Below the pieces are notes generated by a model that saw only the letters and a list, made by a program, of their open reading frames with translations, had not been told where the DNA came from and did not search any database. From NCBI RefSeq assembly GCF_003417065.2, contig NZ_QVLT01000016.1, positions 41,150 through 105,149 on the forward strand: 64,000 nt of DNA, read 5' to 3'. Positions 34,503 through 45,671 of this stretch are shown piece after piece. The translations under genes and the position numbers were made by a program. The stretch is from Hymenobacter lapidiphilus (GTDB lineage: Bacteria; Bacteroidota; Bacteroidia; Cytophagales; Hymenobacteraceae). The number at the start of each line of letters is the position of its first letter. The stretch's first letter is position 1.

Positions 34503-35135
34503 ATGTTTTCCGCCGACCGCATCCTGGCCATTCGCAAAAGCAAAGGCTTCTCGCAGGAATTGCTGGCCGAACACTCGGGCGTGAGCCTGCGCACCATTCA
34601 GCGGGTAGAGCAGGGCGGAACAATGCCGCGGGGCCACACCCTAAACGCGCTGGCCACCGCCCTGAGTGTATCGTTGGAGGATTTTCGTGCGGAGCCCGCG
34701 CCGGTAGTCGCGCCGCTTTTTCCAGCCGATGCAGCGGCCCCCGCGGCGGCCCCGGCGGAGCGGAGCGCGCTACGGTCGGACCCGGATTTTCTGCAGCTGC
34801 TCAACCTGAGTGCGCTGAGTTTGCTGGTGCTGCCGCTGCTCAACATCATCGTGCCGCTGGTGCTTTGGCGGCGGCGGGGCCAGCACATCCGGCACGCGGC
34901 CGAGGTGGGCCGCCGGGTAGTGGGCTTTCAGATTCTGTGGCAGCTGGGCTGCTTCCTGGCGTACGGGCTGCTGCTGCTGGGCTACCAGGCGGCCAACGCT
35001 CTGCAGCTGCAGCTGTGGCGGGGCGGCTTTCTGGCAGTTTTCATCCTGTCGTACCTGCTCAATATAGCTGCCGTGGTATACTATGCCGGGCGGTTGCGAC
35101 GCGGTGATTTGGCGGTTTACCCCATCAGGCTCTGA
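34503..35135 (+). CDS. XRE-family helix-turn-helix protein with membrane domain
   Basis: A 210-residue protein joining an N-terminal HTH (FSQELLAEHSGVSLRTIQRVEQG, about residues 17-39) to a C-terminal set of about four hydrophobic helices resembling DUF4870 (LLNIIVPLVLWRRRGQHIR). Such fusions are common in Bacteroidetes and probably let a membrane state influence transcription, but the target is unknown. An Ala/Pro-rich linker joins the halves. Confidence 0.85.
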   Translation: MFSADRILAIRKSKGFSQELLAEHSGVSLRTIQRVEQGGTMPRGHTLNALATALSVSLEDFRAEPAPVVAPLFPADAAAPAAAPAERSALRSDPDFLQLLNLSALSLLVLPLLNIIVPLVLWRRRGQHIRHAAEVGRRVVGFQILWQLGCFLAYGLLLLGYQAANALQLQLWRGGFLAVFILSYLLNIAAVVYYAGRLRRGDLAVYPIRL

Positions 35136-35220
35136 TTTTAAGTTTTTGATGGAAAGGTGCTTGCAGGCAATGGCGGGGAAGTGGCGGTAAAATGACGCAA
35201 GGGTCGGCAGTGAATCAGGC

Positions 35221-35228
35221 TAGGTTTG
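35221..35228 (+). promoter_or_regulatory. Likely -7 box for the aspartyl protease-like gene
   Basis: TAGGTTTG matches TAnnTTTG exactly, 34 nt before the start codon. No clear -33 box is visible. Confidence 0.4.
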
Positions 35229-35261
35229 CCTCCGTACTCCAACCCTCGCTTATTCCCTGTC

Positions 35262-36238
35262 ATGAAAACGCTTTTCAAGGTTCTGCTTGCCCTGGTGTTG
35301 CTGCTCGTGCTGAGCGGCATTGGCGGCTATTCCTACATGAAGGGGAAGTTTGCGCCCCCCGCCAACCAACTCACAGTAGCGGGCCTGCCTGCCACCGGCC
35401 CGCTACGCTGGCTGGCCGATACAGTTGCCCGACCCGCCGTGCCGCACGCTGGTTTGCTGGTGCCCATCCGGCTGCGCAACTGCCCCCGCACCTGTTATCT
35501 GCAGGTAGATACCGGGGCTCCCTACACCGTGCTGTATGCGCACCAGCTGACGGCCCTGCGCCAGCGCTACCCGGCGCTGGGCACCAGCTTGCAGCTGCGT
35601 GAAAAGGTGGTGCCCGAGTTCCGTTTTGCCCTGGGCGGCGCCCAGGTAGCCGTTGGCCACACGAAGGTGCTCGTCAACGGAACCGGCGAAATGCCCGCCG
35701 ATAGTCTGGCCCCCTTCATCATTGGCTCGCTGGGGGCCGATGTGCTGGAAGGCCGCGTGCTGGTGCTCGATTACGCCGCCAGCCGCTTCACGCTGGCCAA
35801 CGAAGTGCCGGCCGACTTGGCCGCCCGCGCCATCTTCGCCCCGCTGGCTTTCCCCGAGCGCCGCCTGCTGCTCACCGCTGCCCTGAACGGGGAGTCGCGT
35901 CAGCTCCTGTTCGACTCGGGTACCAGCGCGTATACCTTGCTCACCAGCCAGGAAAACTGGCAGGGAATGGCGGCCCCCGGTGCCGCACCCGTACCGATAC
36001 CGCCAATTCGTGGGGCAAAAAACTGCTGCTGCACACGGTGGCTACCAACGCCCGGCTGCGCTTTGGGGCCGCTGAGCTTCCGCTGGGCACGGTTACCTAC
36101 ATAGAGGGCATGAACCTGATGCAGGAAACGCTGATGCGCTTTTCAGGGCTGGAAGGCATGCTGGGCAACGAGCCTTTCGTAGGCGGCGCGCTCATTCTGG
36201 ACGTGAAGGGCGGCCGCTACGGGGTGGTGGGCCGTTAG
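35262..36238 (+). pseudogene. Aspartyl (retropepsin-like) protease family gene with a -1 frameshift
   Basis: Begins with a membrane anchor (LLALVLLLVLSGIGGY) and has two pepsin-type motifs, LQVDTGAPYTVLY and LLFDSGTSAYTLL, so the intact protein would be an exported two-lobe aspartyl protease-like protein of 325 residues. The first frame runs to about 35970-36000 and then becomes nonsense (CCCTRW...). The -1 frame continues sensibly as ANSWGKKLLLHTVATNARLR to the stop at 36238. One base restored near 35970-36000 would make a single continuous frame. The cause could be mutation or assembly error. Confidence 0.75.
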
Positions 36239-36276
36239 GAGGAGGAGGGGTAGGGCCGGGTTGTCGGGGGAGGGTT

Positions 36277-36284
36277 TATCTTTA
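36277..36284 (+). promoter_or_regulatory. Possible -7 box for the HMG-CoA lyase-like gene
   Basis: TATCTTTA differs at the last position from TAnnTTTG and lies 22 nt before the ATG; TTG at 36261-36263 is too close for a standard -33 box. Confidence 0.35.
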
Positions 36285-36305
36285 CGCTCCACCCACTTCC
36301 CGCCC

Positions 36306-37160
36306 ATGCTCTACCTCACCGAATGCCCCCGCGACGCGATGCAGGGCTGGCCCACATTCATCCCGACCACCGATAAAATCGACTATCTCAACGCCCTGCT
36401 CAAAGTGGGCTTCAGCACGCTCGATTTCGGCTCCTTCGTCTCGCCCAAGGCCATTCCGCAGCTCGCCGATACGGCCGAAGTACTGGAGGGACTCGACCTG
36501 AGCCAGTCGGGCACCATGCTGCTGGCCATTGTGGCCAACCTGCGCGGGGCCGAAACGGCGGCCGCGCACCCGCAAATCCGCTACATCGGCTTCCCGCTGT
36601 CGGTGTCCGAAACATTTCAGCAGCGCAACACCAACAAGAGTATTGCCGAGGCCCTGACCGACGTAACCCGCATCCAGGAGCTGTGCGCCCGCACCGGTCA
36701 GCAACAGGTGGTGTACTTGAGCATGGGCTTCGGCAACCCCTACGGCGACGCCTGGAGCCCGGCCGTGCTGGGCGAGTTCACCCAGCAGCTCGATGCGCTG
36801 GGCGTGGGCATCGTGGCGCTGTCCGATACCATCGGGGCCAGCACGCCGGCCACTATCGGCCCCGCCTTCCGCGAGCTGACGGCCGCTTACCCGCACATCC
36901 GTTTCGGGGCCCACCTGCACACCACGCCCGACACCTGGCAGGAGAAAGTGCAAGCTGCCTACGAGGCCGGCTGCCGCCACTTCGACGGCGCGCTGGGCGG
37001 CTACGGCGGCTGCCCGATGGCCGCCGACGACCTCACCGGCAATATGCCCACCGAGCGGCTGCTGGAGTTTTCGACCCAGGTCGGCCTGGAGCCGGGCGTG
37101 AACCTGGAGGCGCTGAACGAGGCCATGCGGCTGAATCAGCGCATCTTTGCGGGGCATTAG
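36306..37160 (+). CDS. Hydroxymethylglutaryl-CoA lyase-like protein
   Basis: A 284-residue TIM-barrel enzyme of the HMGL-like/DRE family, which would split HMG-CoA into acetoacetate and acetyl-CoA, as in leucine breakdown. It starts YLTECPRDAMQG, the Bacteroidetes form of EVGPRDGLQ, has a metal-site HLHTTPDTWQ, and the catalytic loop GALGGYGGCPMAADDLTGN with the active Cys. The ATG 36306 starts at the conserved strand. It is followed 4 nt later by a small unknown and then a LutA-like gene, so the three may share a transcript. A 2-isopropylmalate-type activity is less likely. Confidence 0.82.
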   Translation: MLYLTECPRDAMQGWPTFIPTTDKIDYLNALLKVGFSTLDFGSFVSPKAIPQLADTAEVLEGLDLSQSGTMLLAIVANLRGAETAAAHPQIRYIGFPLSVSETFQQRNTNKSIAEALTDVTRIQELCARTGQQQVVYLSMGFGNPYGDAWSPAVLGEFTQQLDALGVGIVALSDTIGASTPATIGPAFRELTAAYPHIRFGAHLHTTPDTWQEKVQAAYEAGCRHFDGALGGYGGCPMAADDLTGNMPTERLLEFSTQVGLEPGVNLEALNEAMRLNQRIFAGH

Positions 37161-37163
37161 CGC

Positions 37164-37427
37164 ATGAGCAACAATATTAGCATAGATCTTTATAACCGGC
37201 AGCCCGTGCGGCTTGAGCTTTGTCTAGAACCTTTTGGGCATGGGGTAGAAATGCAAGCGGGGATGGAATATCGAATTGTGTCCGTTGAGACAGAGTATCG
37301 AATTGAGTTTGGGCCCGATTTAATTATAGTGTATTTAGAAGACGTTTTTGAGTACAAAATTTTCGAGCGGCCTTATTCGACTGATTTTCAAAATCCCGGT
37401 GATTGGCAGCTTGTTGTTGAGTACTAA
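37164..37427 (+). CDS. Small AT-rich unknown
   Basis: An 87-residue soluble beta-rich protein without signal peptide; distinctive segments are EMQAGMEYRIVSVETEYRIE and a C-terminal NPGDWQLVVEY. Base composition is much more AT-rich than either neighbour. It starts 4 nt after the HMGL-like stop. No family recognised. It may have been acquired separately from the surrounding genes. Confidence 0.6.
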   Translation: MSNNISIDLYNRQPVRLELCLEPFGHGVEMQAGMEYRIVSVETEYRIEFGPDLIIVYLEDVFEYKIFERPYSTDFQNPGDWQLVVEY

Positions 37428-37447
37428 TCAACTTAAAAATCAAGTTT

Positions 37448-38182
37448 ATGCCCACACTCGTCGATATCTTCATTCCCTGCTTTGTTGACCAGCTTTTCCC
37501 GCACACGGCCATGAATATGGTGAAGGTGCTGGAGGCCGTGGGCTGCGAGGTGCACTACAACGCCAACCAGACCTGCTGCGGGCAGCCGGCCTATAACGCT
37601 GGCTACAAAGCCGAGAGTTGTGAGGTCGCCCGTAAGTTTCTGGCTGATTTCCCCACCGAGCAGGAGCGCTACATCGTGAGCCCCTCGGCCTCCTGCATCG
37701 GCATGGTGCGCAACACCTACGCCGACCTGTTCGAGGGCACGCCCGACGCCGGCCGCTACCACGGTGTACAGCGCCGGGCCTTCGAGCTGACCGAGTTCCT
37801 CGTCGATGTGTTGGGCATAACGAGCATTCCGGGGGCGCAGCTCAGCGGCAAATACACCTACCACGACTCCTGCGCGGCCCTGCGCGAGTGCGGCATCCGC
37901 GAGGCCCCGCGCCAACTGCTCGATGCCATAGCTGGCTTGGAGCGCCTCGAAATGGCCGAAACCGAAACCTGTTGCGGCTTCGGCGGCACCTTCGCCGTGA
38001 AGTTTGAAGCCATATCCGTTGCCATGGCCGAGCAGAAGGTGGAGCACGCCCTGGCCACCGGCGCCGACTACCTCATCAGCACCGACACGAGCTGCCTCAT
38101 GCACCTCGACGCCTACATCCGCCGCGAGAAAAAGCCCATCAAAACCCTGCACATCGCCGACGTATTGGCCAGCGGCTGGTAA
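37448..38182 (+). CDS. LutA/YkgE-like (Fe-S)-binding oxidoreductase subunit
   Basis: A 244-residue cytoplasmic protein with the duplicated CCG signature: TCCGQPAYNAGY (about residue 38) and TCCGFGGTFAVKF (about 176), each following an upstream Cys (DIFIPCFVDQ and HDSCAALRECG). This family takes part in L-lactate or glycolate oxidation with LutB and LutC, but neither partner is adjacent. At 244 residues it is normal in size. The ATG is preceded by an AT-rich run after the small unknown. Confidence 0.88.
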   Translation: MPTLVDIFIPCFVDQLFPHTAMNMVKVLEAVGCEVHYNANQTCCGQPAYNAGYKAESCEVARKFLADFPTEQERYIVSPSASCIGMVRNTYADLFEGTPDAGRYHGVQRRAFELTEFLVDVLGITSIPGAQLSGKYTYHDSCAALRECGIREAPRQLLDAIAGLERLEMAETETCCGFGGTFAVKFEAISVAMAEQKVEHALATGADYLISTDTSCLMHLDAYIRREKKPIKTLHIADVLASGW

Positions 38183-38267
38183 ATCACTGATTTTCGCTGA
38201 TTAGTCGTGATGACGCTGATTTCTTTAAGCGGGTAAGATTGCCTTTTCAACACACCACATCTTTCTG

Positions 38268-38315
38268 AAGCGCAAAGCCCCTGACATTCGCAAGGAGGTC
38301 AGGGGCTTTGCGCTT
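38268..38315. terminator. Bidirectional terminator between LutA-like gene and dapA
   Basis: Perfect 18-bp arms AAGCGCAAAGCCCCTGAC (38268-38285) and GTCAGGGGCTTTGCGCTT (38298-38315), between converging genes. Confidence 0.75.
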
Positions 38316-38366
38316 ATTAGTGCATCGCTATTGGGAAGAACGAATTGCTCCGCCTTGCAATGGGGA

Positions 38367-39236
38367 TTACATCAACTCCTTAATTCGAGCAGTTAGCCCC
38401 TCACTGGCCTCCAGCAGCGGCATCCGGACGGCATCCGAGCATAGCCCCTGGGCAGCCAGGGCGGCTTTTACGCCCACGGGGTTGCTTTCCTCATACATGA
38501 GCGGGTTGAGCTGGGCGAAGCCGAACAGCAGCTGGCTAGCCCCGGCGAAGTCGCCGTTGAGGGCGGCGCGGGTCATGGCCGAGAAGCGTTTCGGGAAGGC
38601 GTTGGCCAGGACCGAGATGATGCCCGCGCCGCCGAAGCTGATGAGTGCCGTGGTCATCATGTCATCACCCGAAATCAGCAGAAAATCGGTGGGCTTTTGG
38701 GCGGCAATGGCGATGCACTGCTCCAGGTTGCCGCTGGCTTCCTTGATGCCGATGATGTTGGGGTGCTGGGCCAGCTCCAGGGTAGTGGCCGCCAGCAGGT
38801 TGGAGCTGGTGCGGCCGGGCACATTGTAGAGCAGTACCGGCACCGGCGAAGCATCGGCCAGGCGCTGATAGTGGGCGATGATACCGCGCTGGCTGGGCTT
38901 GTTGTAGTAGGGCGAAGCCGACAGCAGCGCCTCGTAGCCGTTTAAATCGGTGGTTTCGAGGCTGCGCACCAGCGCGGCCGTGTCGTTGCCGCCCAGGCCG
39001 TACACCAGTGGGGCGCGGCCGGCCGTATGCTCGCGGGCCACGCGCCGGATTTCGGTGCGCTCCTCGGTCGTCAGGGTCGGCGACTCGGCCGTGGTGCCGT
39101 TGATGACGAGGTAGTCGGTGCCGTTTTCCAGTTGGAAATCGATGAGCCGGCGCAGGGCCGGGTAGTCCACGGCGCGGTCGGGGGAGGGGAGGAAGGGCGT
39201 AACCAGGGCTACGCCGGTGCCACGGAGTTTGTCCAT
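38367..39236 (-). CDS. dapA: 4-hydroxy-tetrahydrodipicolinate synthase
   Basis: Condenses pyruvate with aspartate-semialdehyde, the first step of the diaminopimelate/lysine branch. Conserved features: GTALVTPFLP, NGTTAESPTLTTEER (Thr-Thr), SASPYYNKPSQRG (catalytic Tyr), and the Schiff-base Lys in IIGIKEASGNLEQ. 289 residues, typical. It stands alone between two hairpins. Diaminopimelate is also the ligand of the OmpA-family proteins encoded at 24.9 and 58.5 kb. Confidence 0.95.
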   Translation of the reverse strand: MDKLRGTGVALVTPFLPSPDRAVDYPALRRLIDFQLENGTDYLVINGTTAESPTLTTEERTEIRRVAREHTAGRAPLVYGLGGNDTAALVRSLETTDLNGYEALLSASPYYNKPSQRGIIAHYQRLADASPVPVLLYNVPGRTSSNLLAATTLELAQHPNIIGIKEASGNLEQCIAIAAQKPTDFLLISGDDMMTTALISFGGAGIISVLANAFPKRFSAMTRAALNGDFAGASQLLFGFAQLNPLMYEESNPVGVKAALAAQGLCSDAVRMPLLEASEGLTARIKELM

Positions 39237-39372
39237 GCGGGAAATAAGCGGTTGCTTTGTAGTAGAAAGACCGGCGGCAAGATACGGCCGCCGGGCTGAA
39301 GGTTCATCTGCTTTTCTTCCACCGCGTTTTCCCTTGCGGCCCGCCCCTTAGCGGCCCGCGCTCTGCTTGCCC

Positions 39373-40296
39373 ATGAAGTTCACAAAGTACCCCGTGCTGG
39401 CCGCCGCGCTGGCAACCCTGGCCGCGCTGCCCGCCTGCACCGAAACCAAATCGGCCGCCGGCACCGAAACCGCCGCTGCCACTGCCGAAATAGCCGCCGA
39501 CTCGGCCGCCACGGCCACCACACCCACCGCCGGCAACGCCACGGCCGCCAGCCTGAACAACGGCACTCCGGCTACCATTCCGGCCAACCAGCGCGCCGAT
39601 GCGGCCACTATCATTGCCCGCCCCCAGGTGCCGATTTTGTGCTACCACCAGATTCGGAACTGGAAGTCTTCTGACTCCAAAGGCGCTAAGGATTATATCA
39701 TTCCGGTCGACCAGTTCAAGGCCCAGATGAAGATGCTGGCCGACTCGGGCTACCACTCCATCCTGCCCGACCAGCTCTATGCCTACCTGGCTACCGGCGC
39801 CCCGCTGCCCAGCAAGCCGGTCATGCTCACCTTCGACGATACCGACCTCGACCAGTTCACCGTCGCCCGCCCCACGCTCGAAAAGTACGGCTTCAAAGGC
39901 GTGTACTTTATCATGACCGTAAGCCTGGGCCGGCCCCGCTACATGAGCAAGGCGCAGGTCAAGCAGCTCTCCGACGAGGGCAACGTCATCGGCTCGCACA
40001 CTTGGGACCACCACAATGTGAAGAAGTACCAGGGCCAGGATTGGGTGACCCAGATTGAAAAGCCCACCAAAGTGCTCGAAGAAATTACGGGCAAGAAAGT
40101 CAACTACTTCGCCTATCCTTTTGGCCTCTGGAACCCGGAAGCCATTCCGGAACTGAAGAAGCGCGGCATGGACGCGGCCTTCATCCTGGCTGAAAAGCGC
40201 GACCAGCAGGACCCGCTCTTCACTATCCGCCGCATCATCGCCAGCGGCTACTGGAGCCCTCGCACCCTACACAACAGTATGGTACAGAGTTTCTAA
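39373..40296 (+). CDS. Polysaccharide deacetylase family lipoprotein
   Basis: A 307-residue carbohydrate esterase-4 type protein. The ATG 39373 gives a lipoprotein signal (LAALPAC, Cys near 21), followed by an Ala/Thr-rich linker of about 60 residues. The NodB-like domain has VMLTFDDTDLDQ (motif 1 with the Asp pair), IGSHTWDHHNVKK (metal-binding His pair) and YFAYPFGLWN (motif 3). It probably removes acetyl groups from a surface glycan or peptidoglycan. A hairpin at 40324-40363 follows closely. Confidence 0.88.
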   Translation: MKFTKYPVLAAALATLAALPACTETKSAAGTETAAATAEIAADSAATATTPTAGNATAASLNNGTPATIPANQRADAATIIARPQVPILCYHQIRNWKSSDSKGAKDYIIPVDQFKAQMKMLADSGYHSILPDQLYAYLATGAPLPSKPVMLTFDDTDLDQFTVARPTLEKYGFKGVYFIMTVSLGRPRYMSKAQVKQLSDEGNVIGSHTWDHHNVKKYQGQDWVTQIEKPTKVLEEITGKKVNYFAYPFGLWNPEAIPELKKRGMDAAFILAEKRDQQDPLFTIRRIIASGYWSPRTLHNSMVQSF

Positions 40297-40323
40297 GCGG
40301 AAGTAAAAGCGAAGAAGTAAAAA

Positions 40324-40363
40324 ACCAAAGCCCCCTGATGTCTTACTGACGTCAGGGGCTTTG
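40324..40363 (+). terminator. Terminator after polysaccharide deacetylase
   Basis: CCAAAGCCCCCTGA pairs with TCAGGGGCTTTGG with one bulged C; 28 nt after the stop. Confidence 0.6.
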
Positions 40364-40398
40364 GGTATGGTATGTTTTGACTGTTTAATCCAATTTGC

Positions 40399-40527
40399 GG
40401 AGGTCGATGTAGGGGGGGGCTTGTCCCCGCCCGCCATTAGCACATGCTTTGCGGGGCCTGAAAACAGTCGGTCAACGCATCGTTTTGATGTAGGGCGGGG
40501 GCAAACCCCGTCCCTACATCGACCTCC
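40399..40527. repeat. GC-rich palindrome, second copy of the TGTAGGGG family
   Basis: Outer arms GGAGGTCGATGTAGGG (from 40399) and CCCTACATCGACCTCC (to 40527) are perfect for 16 bp, with inner G-rich and C-rich tracts CCCCGCCCGCC and GGGCGGGGGC. Shares the TGTAGGG(G)CGGG core with 20882-20994. Between the deacetylase and rhodanese genes. Confidence 0.8.
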
Positions 40528-40541
40528 ACAACTTAAGTTGT

Positions 40542-40991
40542 TTACTTTTTCGCTTTGACTTCAAGCTTCACCTCATCTTTCAAATCCTTGTATGCCCCGG
40601 CGTTGACGACATGCTTGAAACCTTTTTCTTGCATTAGCACGGCAGTTTTGTTGCTGCGGTTGCCGGAGGCGCAATAGAGTACGTAGGTTTTGCTGGGGTC
40701 AAGCTTCTGCAGCTGCGCGGCCAGGTCAGGGGCGCGGAAATCCACGTTGCCAGCGCCGGGCAGATGGCCGGTGGCGTACTCTTCGGGCGTGCGCACATCG
40801 AGCAGCACCACATTGGGCTGGCGCAGGGTTTTCTTCACCTCGTCGATAGATGCTACCGGCACAGTTGCAAGCGAAATGGCACCGGTGACCGGTGGCTTGG
40901 GGGCAGGAGTTGGTGCAGTCGGCAGCGTATTCTGAGCCAGCAGGGTCAACGGCGCGAGGGCCAGGGTAATCAGCAGCAGATGACGAAGCAT
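40542..40991 (-). CDS. Exported rhodanese-like protein
   Basis: A 149-residue single-domain rhodanese with a signal peptide (LLLITLALAPLTLLAQ). The active loop is YCASGNRSNK with catalytic Cys; LLDVRTPEEYATGHLPGAGN is the conserved CH2A-type start. Its role is sulfane transfer or persulfide sensing in the periplasm, not further defined. ATG 40991 at the signal peptide. Confidence 0.88.
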   Translation of the reverse strand: MLRHLLLITLALAPLTLLAQNTLPTAPTPAPKPPVTGAISLATVPVASIDEVKKTLRQPNVVLLDVRTPEEYATGHLPGAGNVDFRAPDLAAQLQKLDPSKTYVLYCASGNRSNKTAVLMQEKGFKHVVNAGAYKDLKDEVKLEVKAKK

Positions 40992-41064
40992 AGTAAGTTT
41001 TTCAGGGAGAGATACATAAGAACGCGGCTGGGCTGGCTACGTTGCGTGGCCCGTCCACCGGGAG

Positions 41065-43206
<2,142 letters not shown>

Positions 43207-43253
43207 CTACGAATTGAGGAGGTTAAGCGGTGGATGAGCGGGCTGGTAAACGA

Positions 43254-43359
43254 GAAAACGCCTGTCATCCTGAGCGAGCGAAGGATCTGTATAAAAGGTA
43301 TATTTTGATACTACCTTCTGTACAGATCCTTCGCTCCGCTCAGGATGACAGGCGTTTTC
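43254..43359. repeat. Intergenic palindrome (GTCATCCTGAGCG family)
   Basis: Outer arms GAAAACGCCTGTCATCCTGAG (43254-43274) and their complement ending at 43359 are perfect over 21 bp and nearly so through CGAAGGATCTGTA. Located between ligA and the DUF4920 gene, both on the minus strand. Confidence 0.85.
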
Positions 43360-43369
43360 CTGGTCGTTG

Positions 43370-43888
43370 CTACTCCTGCACCAGTACCCCGTCGGCCTCA
43401 AAGTTGAGCTGCTGTTGGGGCTCGGTGATGGCGGCAATTTCGGTGGCCGATTTGCCGGCGTCCTTGGCGTAGTGCTGCAGGTCGGCGACGGGCACGGTTT
43501 CGCGATGGGCCCAGCCGTTGATGACGATGGTTTTGCCGCTGATGTCCTTGGGCACGAAGAAGGCGTAGTCCTTGAATTTCACCCGCATGTCGCGGCCATC
43601 GGCCAGCTTCATCGTCATCCAGCAGCCCTTGGCCTGGCACACCTCATTGGCAGTGCCCACCAGCTTTACCTGGGCCGAATCCTGGGTGCCGAGCAGCGTG
43701 GATAGGGCCGACAGGGGCTGGGCGCCCTCGCTCGTAATGGCCGCACCGTAGGTTCTGCCCTGCGGCGAAGTAGTGGTTGGCGGGGAGGCCTCAGCGGTGG
43801 CGGTACCAGCCGTGTCCGAAGTGGGAGCTGCATTCTGACAGGCGCCCAGCAACAACAGCGCGGCGGGCAGTAGGAGGAGAGGGCGCAT
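43370..43888 (-). CDS. DUF4920 lipoprotein
   Basis: A 172-residue exported lipoprotein (lipobox LLGAC, Cys near 16) with a Thr/Ala-rich linker and the DUF4920 domain: KLVGTANEVCQAKGCWMTMK and VKFKDYAFFVPKDI with ISGKTIVINGWAH. The Cys pair (EVCQAKGCW) could bind metal or form a disulfide. DUF4920 has no established function. ATG 43888 fits the signal. Confidence 0.88.
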   Translation of the reverse strand: MRPLLLLPAALLLLGACQNAAPTSDTAGTATAEASPPTTTSPQGRTYGAAITSEGAQPLSALSTLLGTQDSAQVKLVGTANEVCQAKGCWMTMKLADGRDMRVKFKDYAFFVPKDISGKTIVINGWAHRETVPVADLQHYAKDAGKSATEIAAITEPQQQLNFEADGVLVQE

Positions 43889-43923
43889 AAGCCGGAAATA
43901 TAAGAGCGGTAGAAAGTCGGAAT

Positions 43924-44724
43924 TTAGGACTTTTTGCGCTTACTCGTCTCTTTCGTGATGGAACCTGCCGATTGGTCCAGCCCCGTCAGTATCCGCACCT
44001 GCTCCAGCCGGCCCTTCTTGTCATACACTTCCGATTTCACCAGCCCTACGGTGGGCGCGTAATAGTCTACCACGCGCACTGTAGAAGCCAGCTTGAGGTC
44101 GGCGCGGGCTACGGTGCCACTCTCTAGCTGGGCCTCCACCTTGTAGCACAAAAAGGTGCCGACGGGCGTCGTAACCGATTCCTGGCCCGTTACACGACGC
44201 TTGCTAACGGTCGCGTATACCTTCGCAATATCTACGGCCGAGCTACGTACATCTACCAGCATGCCTCCACCGGGCAGCTCCGAGCCCACGGTGGGCTGGT
44301 TGGGCCAGGCCAGAGGCGTGGGGGTGTAGGTGAGAAGCCGGTCGCGGAAGGAGCTGAGCTGAGCTGGTTTAAGCTGGTCGAGGCCGTCGGTAAAGGCCGT
44401 GTCCTGGCGGCAGCGGAATGTGAGGTCGCGTAGGTAAAGCAGGCGTCCTTTGGTGTCGTAGGCCCCGCTTTTGAGCAGGACGGTATTCGTCGTCTGGTCC
44501 TTTTTTTTGTCCTGCTCGGTGTTAAGGCTCACCACCCGCTGGTGTACGTAGCCGGTGGTTTCGCCCCGTCCGTCCTGCAGGGTAAAGGTGCGGGCCGTGT
44601 TATCGGCCAGGCCGAAAGGGTGGGGGCAATCGGCCGCCGGGGCAGGAGCAGGAAGGGTTTGGGCCTGCAGGTTCACCGTAGCCAGCAGGCCGGTGGCCAG
44701 GGCCACAAAGTAAGAGGAGGACAT
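43924..44724 (-). CDS. Secreted TapB/DUF3108-like protein, unknown function
   Basis: A 266-residue exported protein (signal ending LQAQ, near residue 20, from ATG 44724). Beta-rich with the strand pattern seen in the DUF3108/TapB group: VLLKSGAYDTKGRLLYLR, TPVGTFLCYKVEA and DYYAPTVGLVKSEVYD. The assignment is by pattern and is tentative. No partner is adjacent except DUF4920 on the same strand, 35 nt downstream, so the two may be co-transcribed. Confidence 0.7.
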   Translation of the reverse strand: MSSSYFVALATGLLATVNLQAQTLPAPAPAADCPHPFGLADNTARTFTLQDGRGETTGYVHQRVVSLNTEQDKKKDQTTNTVLLKSGAYDTKGRLLYLRDLTFRCRQDTAFTDGLDQLKPAQLSSFRDRLLTYTPTPLAWPNQPTVGSELPGGGMLVDVRSSAVDIAKVYATVSKRRVTGQESVTTPVGTFLCYKVEAQLESGTVARADLKLASTVRVVDYYAPTVGLVKSEVYDKKGRLEQVRILTGLDQSAGSITKETSKRKKS

Positions 44725-44915
44725 AGAGAAGAGCGAAGTGAAAACCTGATCCGGAAAAACCGGCCGTACGCCTTGCATACGCAGGACGGCCCGTTTGGAT
44801 TCTGCCGGGCATATAAGACGTTAGGCAAAAGCCGTGCCCACTCAAAACTGTAACTTGCGCTCCGTAATGACGTTCGTTCCTCAGACACCAACCACTCACC
44901 ACTCACTACTAAACT

Positions 44916-45495
44916 ATGCCTGACCAACCTACTTCCTGGGCCGATACGGCCGCTTCGTTGCTTTCCAAGCTTTCGGGCGGAGTTGAGCTGGCCCTGAATT
45001 TCGACCAGATGGAGCTGCAGGTGCCCAACGCCCAGAACCCCGGTACACCCACTACCTGGCGGCTCAACGGTGCGTTGCGCATCCGTACCCGCGGCGAGAA
45101 CCCGCCTTCCGGTAACCTGCCGCCGGCCAACCCCAACCCCGCCACTCTTGGCTAGCGCCCTCGACGTTGAGGCGCAGCTGGTGGTGACGCTCGATGGCGA
45201 CGAGGTACAGGTAGCGGGCACGGGTGGCTATCTGATTATCAATTTTCCCAGCCAGCGCGTGTTCGAGAAAATTACGGCCGGCCCACCCAAAGACCCCCAG
45301 GCCCCGCCCAGGCCCAAAGGCCCGCCCGGCCTCGACCCGCTGCAGCAACTCAACGACCTGGCCCGGCAGCTGGGCCTGGTACTCGATTTACGGGTGGCGG
45401 GCAAAACCCACGTCACGTTTGGGGCCAGCGGCAGCCCGAAGATTACCATTAATGCGGTATTCGGTAAAATCGGCTCCTTTTTCCGTAAGCTGTAG
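44916..45495 (+). pseudogene. Unknown protein, interrupted by a +1 frameshift
   Basis: The first frame (MPDQPTSWADTAASLL...) is open to a TAG at 45153-45155. The next frame then reads LASALDVEAQLVVTLDGDEV to the stop at 45495. Removing one T in CTCTTG at 45144-45149 joins them as NPATLASALDVEAQ, a 192-residue protein. The joined product is soluble, beta-rich and without signal peptide; one middle segment is Pro-rich. No family recognised. Mutation or sequencing error cannot be told apart. Confidence 0.7.
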
Positions 45496-45671
45496 CGGCC
45501 GGCTGGCCGGGAAGAACCAGGGGAAAACCGGCCCGAAAAACGTACGGTTGTAACCATCCATTTCGCGTACTTTAGAAATAGCCCGGCGGGCCGGCCTAAG
45601 CTGTCGGCCCGCCGGAACTAAAGGCCCGCCGCTTGGTTTGCACTACGTATGCCCGTCCGTTTATATCGCTC

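Noticed and set aside
39270..39300. Short CCGGCGGC/GCCGCCGG dyad upstream of dapA
   Set aside because: Too short and too expected in GC-rich sequence to call.
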